Part shown: one piece after another, positions 15,831-27,103 of the stretch
Numbering within the stretch: position 1 is the stretch's first letter
How the letters are laid out: each line of letters opens with the position of its first letter
Assembly (NCBI RefSeq): GCF_001436455.1
Contig: NZ_AYYU01000003.1
Location: forward strand, 1 to 64,000
Length of the DNA stretch: 64,000 nucleotides
Direction: 5' to 3'
Origin: Lactobacillus jensenii DSM 20557
Lineage (GTDB): Bacteria; Bacillota; Bacilli; Lactobacillales; Lactobacillaceae
Program-made: the position numbers and the translations under genes
Notes under the pieces: generated by a model
The model's database searches: none
What the model was told of the DNA's origin: nothing
What the model saw: only the letters and a program-made list of their open reading frames with translations

Positions 15831-18809
15831 TTATTTTTTAGGTTTGAAGAAATAGAACTGTTTAGCAGCTACTAAACCATCACTAGATTCAGTAATATGC
15901 ATTTGAATAGCTTTGGCTTTGACATCTCGTAAACCAACGACTTTGTTTTTAGGATCATTTGGCCAATTAATTTCATCACGATAAGGTTCAAAATGAATGC
16001 CATCTTTTGAAATAGCTAAACTAGCCTTGATAATTCGTCCAACTTGATCGACAGTTCTTGGCAAATAGACCATTCTTGATAACTCTTCTTCTTGAGTAAA
16101 GTTAAAAGTTAAAGTTAAACCCTCATTCGTCAACTTATTAGCGGTTCTCCATTCACTAGCAGGAAGCATGTCAGTAGCTAATGCGACATCATGACCTTCT
16201 TGACTGAGCATTGAGGAATGCATTTTAACGTTTTTAACCGCAAATTTATATTGACTAGGTTTGGTTCTGCCACCGAAGTAATCAGACCATTCAGAAACCT
16301 TATTATGTGATAAGTAACGTAACCGCATCTTATATAAAGTTTCAGACTTCAAGTTATTAAAGGTAAAGCTCTTGCCACTAATCCCATCATAAATTAAGTC
16401 GTTTACTTCGATTTGAACTTGGGCATCATTGGGCCAAATTGCAGTTAAGCTGTGAGCTGTTGTTTTATCTGGGTTAATTGATGGCTTCCCTGGAGCACGC
16501 AAAGCTGAGTCGATGATAGCATGAGCTTCATTAGCTTTAACATAGTGGAAATTATCAATAAAGATATCGATTTTGGTATCAGTAATGTCCCGTTTTGCTA
16601 ATTTGATTTGTAAAGCAGTTTGGCGTTGCTTAGTAAAATCACTAAAAGCTGGTGCAGCAATAAAGTTAGTATTAAAGTAATATCCTTCTTTGGTAGTTAA
16701 AAAGGCATTGAAGGAGCCTGATTCATTAAGACGAACGGGTTCGTCATTTATCTTGAGGCTAACATTTCCAGGATAATGATCAATTAGAATATTTAAATAA
16801 GTTGCTTGATCTTTGGCAACTCCATCACAAAGATTTTCAATAGGTTCAAAGGATAGGTGTAAACGATCATCATTTAAGTTAGAAGTAATAGTGGTTGTGT
16901 ATGTTTCATCACTATTTAAGTTATTATCATTTAAAATTTTGGCAGTCTTTTTACCTTGAGGATAGATAGTAAAAATTCGATTACCTTGACTCAAAATTGC
17001 TCCTGAACGAACAAAAACAGGAAGGTGCCAAATTGGAAATGATAGATTATTGTATACTCTACCACCTGCATATTTCTTACCGGTAAATAGATCAATCCAA
17101 ATAGTGCGATGATCAGGTAAGTATAAGCGATCCTTAATTGCATATCCTTTTTCGTCTTCACGTCCGTCAGTAATTGGTGCAATTAACAAATCTTCTCCTA
17201 ACATGAACTCATTAGCCCATTCATCAGAATAATTTGTCTTTTCATGAGGAAATTCCATGAAAAGTGGACGTATAATCAAGTCACCATTTTGAGCTTTTTT
17301 AATTAAAGTATATAAGTATGAACTAAATTGCTTTCTCAAAGCTAGATAGGCGCGGTTAATTTTTGAAATTTTATTGTTGTATACAAATGGAAGTTTAGGA
17401 GTAGGTCCTTGTCCATCCATGCTGAATAACAATGGTGTGAAACTCTTCCATTCAAAATCACGTACACTAACCGTTGCGTTTCCTCCGCCACGAAGCCCAT
17501 CTACTGCACATCCACTAATAGCTTGTCCAGAAAGAGATAAACCAAGTAAACTAGCGATTTGATTCTTTAATGTATCCCATTCGCCTCCATCTTCTCCAAA
17601 TGCTAAGGCACTAGTGTGGAAACTTTTGGCATTACCATTATTAGTTAAAACAAGTGGTCTTTGCTGTTTTAAACTATTAGCTAAAGCAGAATATGTTTTA
17701 GCCTCGTTTTGTTTATTAGTATAAGCGAGTTGGGTATTAGCTAATAAAGTTTCAACATGGGCAGTTCCTGGCATAACGCCTTGACTTAAGGCATATTCAT
17801 TAAAGCTTTGTAATTCATCAAGGTTAGCTGGTTTTTGTGAGCCAAAATCTGGAATGAAGTAACTAAGTGGAAATTTCATTTTATGATAGCGATCAATCAT
17901 TGCTCTAGCTGAAAAGATTGCACTTTCTTCTCCATTTAAAGACGCTTTAGCAGCAACATTTTCAGGGCTAGTGGCTTTTTCATAATAATCACCATCTTCA
18001 AATTTAGTAGCAGTTCGATTAGTATTATCGCTTTTCTTCCAAGTAAAATCTAAAAAGTTACCGAGATAACCTAGTCCTAAAGCGTATTTAGGTAGATTAA
18101 ATGGTTTGCCTGTTAATTGGTAGAGCTTTTGTAAGATAGATTGAGGAGAGTTGCCAATTAAATAAAATGTATCGAATTCTTCACAATTATGACTCAATAA
18201 ACAATTACTTGAATTCTTAGAGCCAAAATCATAAGTTCCATTTGAATTAGTGTTGCGTAACTCTCCAAAACCGGCATTTGACCAGAAAAATGGAATTGGG
18301 TTAATAACACCACCATTTCCGGCAACTTTTAAATCTTTAATTTGAATTTTTTTACCTTTATGACTGAAGTGTCCACCTTGAAGGCCTCCGCCATAATAGT
18401 ATTCATTTTGATTTTGCTTTAAAAATTCGATACTTGCACCATCACCAATTTCTAATGGACTAGTTTGACTTAGACGATTGCGGTGGACTTGTTCATCAAA
18501 AATTGTTAAAGTTGCTGGCTTTTGGCCAAAGACTAACTTTATTGAGCCAGTTTGAATAATGAAGGCTTCACTAGTTGCTTTAGCACTACTTTTTTGATGA
18601 TAAGAATTGTCAAATGATGACAAATTTAAATCCAAGGCATTGGCTTGAAAAGCGCCTTTAGGATCAAGATAAAAACGAAAAATACTATCTGACAAGATAT
18701 ATAAGCGAGCTGTTTCGCCACTTGAATAATGTAATTCATAAAAATTTTCTGCTTTTTGCGCACCAACTAAAGCACCTAGTTGATGACGACCTTGTATAGT
18801 TTGTGCCAT
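15831..18809 (-). CDS. GH31-like alpha-glycosidase with FN3 and F5/8C domains
   Basis: Large protein of 992 aa. It begins with a galactose-mutarotase-like beta domain (to about 230). A GH31 barrel follows: FEDGDYYEKA, FPLSYFIPDFGS, LTNNGNAKSFHTSALAFGEDGGEW, LSGQAISGCAVDGLRGGG. Then come GH31 C-terminal beta domains with LLIAPI and WIDLFTGKKY, an FN3-like segment (about 770-850) and a discoidin/F5-8C carbohydrate-binding domain at the end. There is no signal peptide or wall anchor, so it appears cytosolic. I cannot find the canonical W-x-D-M-N-E nucleophile motif. The start ATG at 18809 is five bases after AGGTGG. Substrate is unknown. Confidence 0.8.
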   Translation of the reverse strand: MAQTIQGRHQLGALVGAQKAENFYELHYSSGETARLYILSDSIFRFYLDPKGAFQANALDLNLSSFDNSYHQKSSAKATSEAFIIQTGSIKLVFGQKPATLTIFDEQVHRNRLSQTSPLEIGDGASIEFLKQNQNEYYYGGGLQGGHFSHKGKKIQIKDLKVAGNGGVINPIPFFWSNAGFGELRNTNSNGTYDFGSKNSSNCLLSHNCEEFDTFYLIGNSPQSILQKLYQLTGKPFNLPKYALGLGYLGNFLDFTWKKSDNTNRTATKFEDGDYYEKATSPENVAAKASLNGEESAIFSARAMIDRYHKMKFPLSYFIPDFGSQKPANLDELQSFNEYALSQGVMPGTAHVETLLANTQLAYTNKQNEAKTYSALANSLKQQRPLVLTNNGNAKSFHTSALAFGEDGGEWDTLKNQIASLLGLSLSGQAISGCAVDGLRGGGNATVSVRDFEWKSFTPLLFSMDGQGPTPKLPFVYNNKISKINRAYLALRKQFSSYLYTLIKKAQNGDLIIRPLFMEFPHEKTNYSDEWANEFMLGEDLLIAPITDGREDEKGYAIKDRLYLPDHRTIWIDLFTGKKYAGGRVYNNLSFPIWHLPVFVRSGAILSQGNRIFTIYPQGKKTAKILNDNNLNSDETYTTTITSNLNDDRLHLSFEPIENLCDGVAKDQATYLNILIDHYPGNVSLKINDEPVRLNESGSFNAFLTTKEGYYFNTNFIAAPAFSDFTKQRQTALQIKLAKRDITDTKIDIFIDNFHYVKANEAHAIIDSALRAPGKPSINPDKTTAHSLTAIWPNDAQVQIEVNDLIYDGISGKSFTFNNLKSETLYKMRLRYLSHNKVSEWSDYFGGRTKPSQYKFAVKNVKMHSSMLSQEGHDVALATDMLPASEWRTANKLTNEGLTLTFNFTQEEELSRMVYLPRTVDQVGRIIKASLAISKDGIHFEPYRDEINWPNDPKNKVVGLRDVKAKAIQMHITESSDGLVAAKQFYFFKPKK

Positions 18810-18898
18810 ATCTACCACCTAAATATTTGTTTAATTATTTACATTATAACGAAAAATCATGAAAATTTTTCGCTATTTAGTTGACTTTAAAGATATTT

Positions 18899-18909
18899 AT
18901 CGTCACGAT
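18899..18909. promoter_or_regulatory. Possible operator upstream of nagA
   Basis: ATCGT-C-ACGAT is an 11-base palindrome, with a further ACGAT at 18920-18924, between a TTGACT (about 18880) and the nagA start. It could be bound by a regulator of nagA or of the divergent GH31 gene. Low certainty. Confidence 0.3.
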
Positions 18910-18953
18910 ATGAATAGTAACGATAGCGCTTTTATGAAAGAAGAGATAAATTT

Positions 18954-20114
18954 ATGACCTATTATATTCATGCGGCAAAGTTTTTCCTAAAAAATAGAAC
19001 AGAATTTGGTGGATATTTAGAAGTAACTGATGAAGGAAAATTTGGTTTTTATTATCCAGAAAATGAGAAGCCTAATGGGAAAATAAAAGAATATCCTGGT
19101 AAGGCAGTTGCACCAGGATATGTTGATACACACATTCATGGCTTACTTAATGAAGATGTAATGAAAAGCAATTGGCAAGGTATTAACAAAATTTCAGAAG
19201 GCTTGCTTGCGGCTGGGGTAACTTCATGGTTACCAACGACAATTACTGCAAGTAATGATACTTTGACTAATATTTGCAAAATGTTTGCAGAACATAGAGG
19301 TCAAGAAAGGGGAGCTAAAATTCAAGGACTTCATTTTGAAGGCCCATTCTTTACACCTGAACATGGTGGAGCTGAAAATCCTAAATATATGGTTGATCCA
19401 GATATTAAGCTTTTCGATGGTTGGCGTAAGGCTAGTGATAATATGCTAATCAAAATATCAATGGCTCCAGAGCGTGAAGGAAGCTGTGAATTTATTAGAG
19501 AAGCAGTAAAAGAAGGGGTAACAGTCTCTTTAGGACATTCAAGTAGTAACTTCGAAGATGCTAATAACGCAGTTAATGCTGGAGCTAGCATGTTTACCCA
19601 TACTTATAATGGTATGAATTACTTGTCGCAACATACACCTAATATTATTGGAGCAGCCTTTTCTAGTCGCTTAACTGATTGTGAATTAATTGCTGATGGG
19701 CATCACGTAGAAATTCCCGCATTGAGAGCTTTAATTCAAGCTAAGGGATACGAACATATTTGCTTGATTACTGATTGTATGCAGGCAGGGATGATGCCAG
19801 ATGGCAATTATATGCTAGGTGAATTACCAGTTTATGTAAAAGATGGTATGGCTCGTTTGGTTAATGGCAATAATTTAGCTGGAAGTATTTTACTCTTAAA
19901 AGATGCTGTTAAAAACTTAGTCGATTGGGATATTGTTAGTCGAGAAGATGCAGTAATGATGGCTAGTTACGTTCCAGCTAAGAGTAGTAAAATTTTAGAT
20001 AGATGTGGCGTTATTGCACCTGATCGAGCAGCTGACTTTTTGATTTTGAATAATGATATGACCTTAGTAGAAACTTACTTAGATGGGGTCTCAAGATATA
20101 AGGTAGAAAAATAA
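18954..20114 (+). CDS. nagA: N-acetylglucosamine-6-phosphate deacetylase
   Basis: Removes acetate from GlcNAc-6-phosphate, giving glucosamine-6-phosphate for glycolysis or wall synthesis. Metal- and substrate-binding motifs of the amidohydrolase barrel are present: YVDTHIHGL, HFEGPFFTPEHGG, SLGHSSS and FTHTYNGMN, with LITDCMQAG as the catalytic Asp region. Length 386 aa is normal. Its stop overlaps the start of licT by one base (TAATG), so the two are translationally coupled, which ties amino-sugar use to the beta-glucoside regulator. Confidence 0.93.
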   Translation: MTYYIHAAKFFLKNRTEFGGYLEVTDEGKFGFYYPENEKPNGKIKEYPGKAVAPGYVDTHIHGLLNEDVMKSNWQGINKISEGLLAAGVTSWLPTTITASNDTLTNICKMFAEHRGQERGAKIQGLHFEGPFFTPEHGGAENPKYMVDPDIKLFDGWRKASDNMLIKISMAPEREGSCEFIREAVKEGVTVSLGHSSSNFEDANNAVNAGASMFTHTYNGMNYLSQHTPNIIGAAFSSRLTDCELIADGHHVEIPALRALIQAKGYEHICLITDCMQAGMMPDGNYMLGELPVYVKDGMARLVNGNNLAGSILLLKDAVKNLVDWDIVSREDAVMMASYVPAKSSKILDRCGVIAPDRAADFLILNNDMTLVETYLDGVSRYKVEK

Positions 20115-20947
20115 TGATTTTTGAAAAGAGTTATAACAATAGTGCTGCTTTGGTTAAGGATGAAGCTGGAGTAGAGTGGATTGTTATTGGAAAAGGCATT
20201 GGTTTTGGTAAAAAAGCCGGCGATGTAATTGAAGAAGAAAAAATAGAACGTCGTTTTAAAAATACCGATCAAGATACCACTTTAAAAACAGTTACTAGTT
20301 TAAGTTCATTAGCTCTCAGCTTAACTAATAAAATGGTTGAGCTTTCTCAAAGAGAACTTGGAATTAAGTTTGATAATTATGCTTATACTTCATTGGCCGA
20401 CCATGTTGACTTTATGTTAACGAGAAGTAAGGAAAATTTGGTTTTAGATAATCAAATGATGCAATGGGAAGTAATTAAGCTCTATCCTAAAGAAGTAGCA
20501 GTTGCTAAAGAGTTAGTAACAATGGTTGAAAAAGAAGCAAAAGTAACTCTACCAGATAGCGAAGTCGTTTTTTTGACTTATCATTTGGTTAATGTTGGCT
20601 TTGATAAAGAAACAGTTCAAGAAACGATGGAACTTAGTAAGTTATTAGATGGGATATTGCGTATCGTTAGTTTAGAAACAGGAAAAAAGTTAGATCGTAC
20701 CTCGTTTAATTACAGTAGATTTGTAACTCATTTGCGTGCTTTACTTATTCAGATTATCAAAAAGCAAGAACGCAAAAATGATGGCCTAGATCCTATTTTT
20801 GGTCAATTGATGAAACAAAAATATCCTGAAACTAGCAAAGTAGTAACAAAGATTGCTTATTTTATTAAAGAAAAGACTGGTTATCAGTTGAGTGAAGATG
20901 ATGAAGTTTATCTTATTTTACACGTGTGGAGAGTAAGCAATCGATAA
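20114..20947 (+). CDS. licT: BglG/LicT family transcription antiterminator
   Basis: RNA-binding antiterminator of 277 aa. Residues 1-55 are the CAT RNA-binding domain (KSYNNSAALVKDEAG, IGKGIGFGKKAGD), followed by two PTS regulation domains (about 65-170 and 171-277) whose conserved His residues are phosphorylated by HPr and EII (DHVDFML, LTYHLVN, RFVTHLRAL, ILHVWRV). It should bind the RAT hairpin at 21028-21058 and permit transcription of the PTS operon when beta-glucosides are transported. Confidence 0.92.
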   Translation: MIFEKSYNNSAALVKDEAGVEWIVIGKGIGFGKKAGDVIEEEKIERRFKNTDQDTTLKTVTSLSSLALSLTNKMVELSQRELGIKFDNYAYTSLADHVDFMLTRSKENLVLDNQMMQWEVIKLYPKEVAVAKELVTMVEKEAKVTLPDSEVVFLTYHLVNVGFDKETVQETMELSKLLDGILRIVSLETGKKLDRTSFNYSRFVTHLRALLIQIIKKQERKNDGLDPIFGQLMKQKYPETSKVVTKIAYFIKEKTGYQLSEDDEVYLILHVWRVSNR

Positions 20948-20961
20948 TTTATATTTTTGTA

Positions 20962-20990
20962 TTGACAGCGCTTACAAATGATAGTAATAT
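20962..20990 (+). promoter_or_regulatory. Promoter with overlapping cre site
   Basis: TTGACA at 20962-20967 and TAATAT at 20985-20990 have ideal 17-base spacing. TGACAGCGCTTACA at 20963-20976 matches the CcpA cre consensus with one mismatch and covers the -35 box, so CcpA would repress directly. Confidence 0.85.
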
Positions 20991-21027
20991 AAAACCATAA
21001 AGTTAATATTTAACAAGTAATCACTAA

Positions 21028-21058
21028 GGTGTGTTATTAGTTAAGCTAAGCATTAACC
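21028..21058 (+). promoter_or_regulatory. RAT antiterminator site for LicT
   Basis: GGTGTGTTATTAG, a TTAAG loop region and CTAAGCATTAACC match the ribonucleic antiterminator pattern of BglG/SacY/LicT targets (GGxTTGTTACTG...GCAxxACC). Its 3' end overlaps the 5' arm of the terminator at 21055, so the two structures exclude each other. Confidence 0.85.
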
Positions 21059-21125
21059 CGAGAGATTATGTCTATACTAACCAGATTCTTCTGGAGTATT
21101 TTGGCATGATGTCTCGGGTTTTTAT
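21055..21125 (+). terminator. Attenuator terminator of beta-glucoside PTS operon
   Basis: AACCCGAGA at 21055-21063 pairs with TCTCGGGTT at 21112-21120 and a T run follows. A smaller hairpin CCAGA/TCTGG lies in the loop. LicT bound to the RAT site would prevent its formation. Confidence 0.88.
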
Positions 21126-21142
21126 ATTGTTAAGAGGTGTAA

Positions 21143-24611
<3,469 letters not shown>

Positions 24612-24621
24612 AAAAATAAAA

Positions 24622-24672
24622 TATCCGTATGAAGAAACAGATTGCAATTAGTAATTTGCTTCTTTTTTTACT
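24622..24672 (+). terminator. Terminator of beta-glucoside operon, repeat copy A
   Basis: GAAGAAACAGATTGC and AATTTGCTTCTTTTTTT form an imperfect stem (one A bulge, one G-U pair). The preceding TATCCGTA and AAGAAACAGA also occur at 36905, after the second PTS cluster. Confidence 0.65.
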
Positions 24673-24956
24673 TTAATTTAATAAATGAATAAAAACGGCA
24701 ACCTATTCGGTTACCCTTTCTTTTGCTAAAATATTTTAGGAATTTACATTTCCACTCCAAGAGCCTCGGAGAAAAAATAAAAAAGAGCAATCAAAAATGA
24801 TTACTCTTCTCTTGCTCAACAAATTAGTCTTGATTATCTTCTAAAAACTTTTTGAAGAGCTTTTTCAGGTACTTTGGAGGTACCACAATAACAAAAATAA
24901 TAAATTAACGTGTAAGAAGAATTGAAAGGGAAATCAATTCGTCGACGACGTTTTGC

Positions 24957-24984
24957 GGGTGGTTCGTTAGAACCGCCTTTTTTG
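24957..24984 (+). terminator. Orphan plus-strand terminator
   Basis: GGTGGTTC / GAACCGCC with a GTTA loop and TTTTTT tail. No gene ends immediately upstream, so it may close an unrecognised small RNA or be a relic. Confidence 0.6.
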
Positions 24985-25043
24985 TTGCCTACACTTATAT
25001 AACGATTAGAGCCTAATAAATAGTGCTAATTAATTTTGCAAAT

Positions 25044-25078
25044 AAAAAGACAGCTGGTAACCTCAACTGTCTTTTTTG
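25044..25078. terminator. Bidirectional terminator
   Basis: AAAAAGACAG and CTGTCTTTTTT flank a 13-base loop. It lies 3' of the minus-strand AraC regulator. Confidence 0.75.
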
Positions 25079-25123
25079 CTTCTGATTTGATATTTAATTG
25101 TACAACAACTTATGCCATTTTTA

Positions 25124-25981
25124 TTATCTATTTTTTTCTCTTTTACGAATCTCTTTTGCATCTTCGTGGTAAAATTCATGCAAGGCTCGATTCATAGAAC
25201 GAATTCCGCTAAAGCCATTATCAATGGCAATTTTGGTTAATGTTGCATTACTTGAAAGTAAATCTTTTCGAGCTGAAATAGCTCTACGATACCGAATATA
25301 TTCTGCAACAGTCATTGCCATATTCTTTTTGAAAAATCTTGCAAGATATTCTCGTGAAATATGACATTCGTTGGCAATTATTTCTAAAGATAAGTCCTGC
25401 TTTAGGTTAGTAGTTATATATTCGACAATTTCTTGAAGTCTTTGAGTAATTACTTCTTTTTTAGCAGGGAGCTGTTTTCTTTTTTGAATAAAATTATTCA
25501 GTAAAATATCCAAAATTTCTAGTGAAATAATTGATAATTGGATGTTTCGATCTTTTGAATTTTCCTGAACAGTAGCTATAAACTTAATTAATTTGCTTTT
25601 AAGATCCAGATAAGCAACTTTTTGAGACTTGGTAAATTTATCAGGATGATTAATTTCAATTCGATAATTGTTAATCTGAGGAAATAGTCCTTCAATGTAT
25701 GAGTACGGGTAAATGATGGAAAGGGCTAAATCTTTTTGCTTAACACGAGTTTTAATTGAATGAATTTCCTGAGTATTAACTACTAAAATCCTACCTGACT
25801 TTGAAGCAAAGTGTTCATCACCAATTCGAAAATCATCAATTAATCCGCGTTCTAGATAGCTTAATTCAATTCCACGATGCCAATGAACGGGAATATAAGC
25901 ATTCCAAGATTGATTATTTTCAAAAATATGGTACCAAATTGCTAGTTGATCAACCGGCTTAACAAATTCATGTTCGTACAT
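25124..25981 (-). CDS. AraC family transcriptional regulator
   Basis: Regulator of 285 aa with an N-terminal cupin-like sensor (IPVHWHRGIELSYLERG, VVNTQEIHS) and a C-terminal double helix-turn-helix (about 190-285; LSLEIIANECHISREYLARFFKKNM and LTKIAIDNGFSGIRSMNRAL). It sits 36 bases downstream of the esterase gene on the same strand, so both are probably co-transcribed; divergent MFS and kinase genes are likely targets. The GGAGG site is 12 bases from the ATG, a little far. Confidence 0.85.
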   Translation of the reverse strand: MYEHEFVKPVDQLAIWYHIFENNQSWNAYIPVHWHRGIELSYLERGLIDDFRIGDEHFASKSGRILVVNTQEIHSIKTRVKQKDLALSIIYPYSYIEGLFPQINNYRIEINHPDKFTKSQKVAYLDLKSKLIKFIATVQENSKDRNIQLSIISLEILDILLNNFIQKRKQLPAKKEVITQRLQEIVEYITTNLKQDLSLEIIANECHISREYLARFFKKNMAMTVAEYIRYRRAISARKDLLSSNATLTKIAIDNGFSGIRSMNRALHEFYHEDAKEIRKREKNR

Positions 25982-26016
25982 AGGTTTTGCAGTCCTCCAT
26001 TAGAACTGAGATAAAC

Positions 26017-26901
26017 CTATTTTACAATATATCGCTTGAAAAAATCGGTTTCATCTTTGTTACATTGTTGTCCGACTTCATCACGAACATTGCAGTGGAA
26101 GACATGTTGCTTAGGGTTATCAGGAGTGCCATAAATATGCAATTCATGTTCAATCCCTTTAGCGCGTAAAAATCCATCCAAACGGACCGCATTATCATGT
26201 AAGAAGTCTTCATTAGCTGTCATGATAAATAGTGGTGGTAATTTTTTAGTTAAATATTGTTCAGTATTTAAAAGTTCCTTTTTATCTTTAATTGCATCTG
26301 GTGCAAAGTAGGCAGCTACAGCACCTTGAGTTTGTCCTTTATCAAGCATAAAGTAGGCACCACAATTTAAAGCAGCTGCATTAAATTTAAAGTTTAAAGG
26401 TTTGTAACCAAATAATTTGCGAAAATCATCATTAGTGGCAATAGCTAAATATTGTTCAGTCATTTGGCCACCAGCACTATCTCCCAGTAAGAAGATATTC
26501 TTTAGATCTAAGTGATATTTCTCACCATTGTGTTCAACCCATTCCATTAACATTTGAACATCATCTAAGATTCCAGGAAAGACAACATCAGGTCCTAAAT
26601 GATAATTGAAGTTTACAAAGCCAAAGCCCATTTTCGCAAGTGACATACCATAGAATTGATAAGTTTCTTTAGTTCCATATACCCAGCCACCACCATGAAT
26701 ACTAATGATAGTAGGAACTTTTCCCGTTCTATTTTTAGGTAAATAAATATCTAATAAATTCCATTTTTTGTCAGGACCATAACTTAAATTATCAATTCGC
26801 TCGACTTCTGGAATGTTAGTAGGTAATCCGGCATCACGAGCATCGTCTCCTTTTTTAAAAAGAGCACGTAATTCTTCTGTAGAAGTTGGTAAATCTGCCA
26901 T
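26017..26901 (-). CDS. Alpha/beta hydrolase esterase, HSL type
   Basis: Cytosolic esterase of 294 aa in the hormone-sensitive-lipase group. The oxyanion motif HGGG is in ISIHGGGWVYG, the nucleophile in GDSAGGQM, and the catalytic Asp and His fall in TANEDFLHDN and KQHVFHCN. The substrate is not evident. Together with the AraC gene (co-directional), the divergent MFS transporter and ROK kinase, it may belong to a catabolic cluster for an acylated sugar or glycoside; that is inference. AAGGAGG precedes the ATG. Confidence 0.85.
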   Translation of the reverse strand: MADLPTSTEELRALFKKGDDARDAGLPTNIPEVERIDNLSYGPDKKWNLLDIYLPKNRTGKVPTIISIHGGGWVYGTKETYQFYGMSLAKMGFGFVNFNYHLGPDVVFPGILDDVQMLMEWVEHNGEKYHLDLKNIFLLGDSAGGQMTEQYLAIATNDDFRKLFGYKPLNFKFNAAALNCGAYFMLDKGQTQGAVAAYFAPDAIKDKKELLNTEQYLTKKLPPLFIMTANEDFLHDNAVRLDGFLRAKGIEHELHIYGTPDNPKQHVFHCNVRDEVGQQCNKDETDFFKRYIVK

Positions 26902-26947
26902 AATTAATTCCTCCTTACATATAATTCAGTTCCAGTGTACAGCTTAT

Positions 26948-27011
26948 AAAATAAAAAGAGTGACTACTTAATGACAAAAAACTGGCGATTTGTAGCCAAA
27001 ATAAAAAGAGT
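26948..27011. promoter_or_regulatory. Direct repeats between esterase and MFS genes
   Basis: The 14-mer AAAATAAAAAGAGT occurs at 26948-26961 and again at 26998-27011, start to start exactly 50 bases. AraC proteins often bind direct repeats on one face of DNA, so this is a candidate operator for the regulator at 25124-25981. Confidence 0.45.
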
Positions 27012-27045
27012 CAATAGACGCCATATTTTAGATAACCAGCAACAT

Positions 27046-27059
27046 TGTATGCGCTTACT
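27046..27059. promoter_or_regulatory. cre-like site upstream of MFS gene
   Basis: TGTATGCGCTTACT fits the CcpA box TGWAANCGNTNWCA with mismatches at position 5 and at the last base, and lies 44 bases before the MFS start codon. Confidence 0.45.
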
Positions 27060-27103
27060 CATGGCGGTATGCTAATTAATGAAATTTATAGGAGGGCTGT
27101 ACA

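Larger units (their letters stand above)
24673..25123. other. Gene-poor stretch with several hairpins and a possible decayed gene
   Basis: No convincing open gene is present. It contains GGCAACC/GGTTACC (about 24698-24716), a minus-strand terminator-like hairpin (24784-24807), a small palindrome GGTAC/GTACC around TTTGGAG (24868-24884), a GC-richer patch with CGTCGACGACG, a plus-strand terminator (24957-24984) and another terminator (25044-25077). A 20-residue minus-strand frame at 24824-24886 lacks a ribosome binding site. The density of terminators suggests remains of one or more lost small genes or RNAs. Confidence 0.5.

Noticed and set aside
24824-24886. Minus-strand 20-residue frame VVPPKYLKKLFKKFLEDNQD
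   Set aside because: Protein-like, with a terminator behind it, but the only start is GTG without a Shine-Dalgarno and a stop lies just upstream; kept only as a possible relic.
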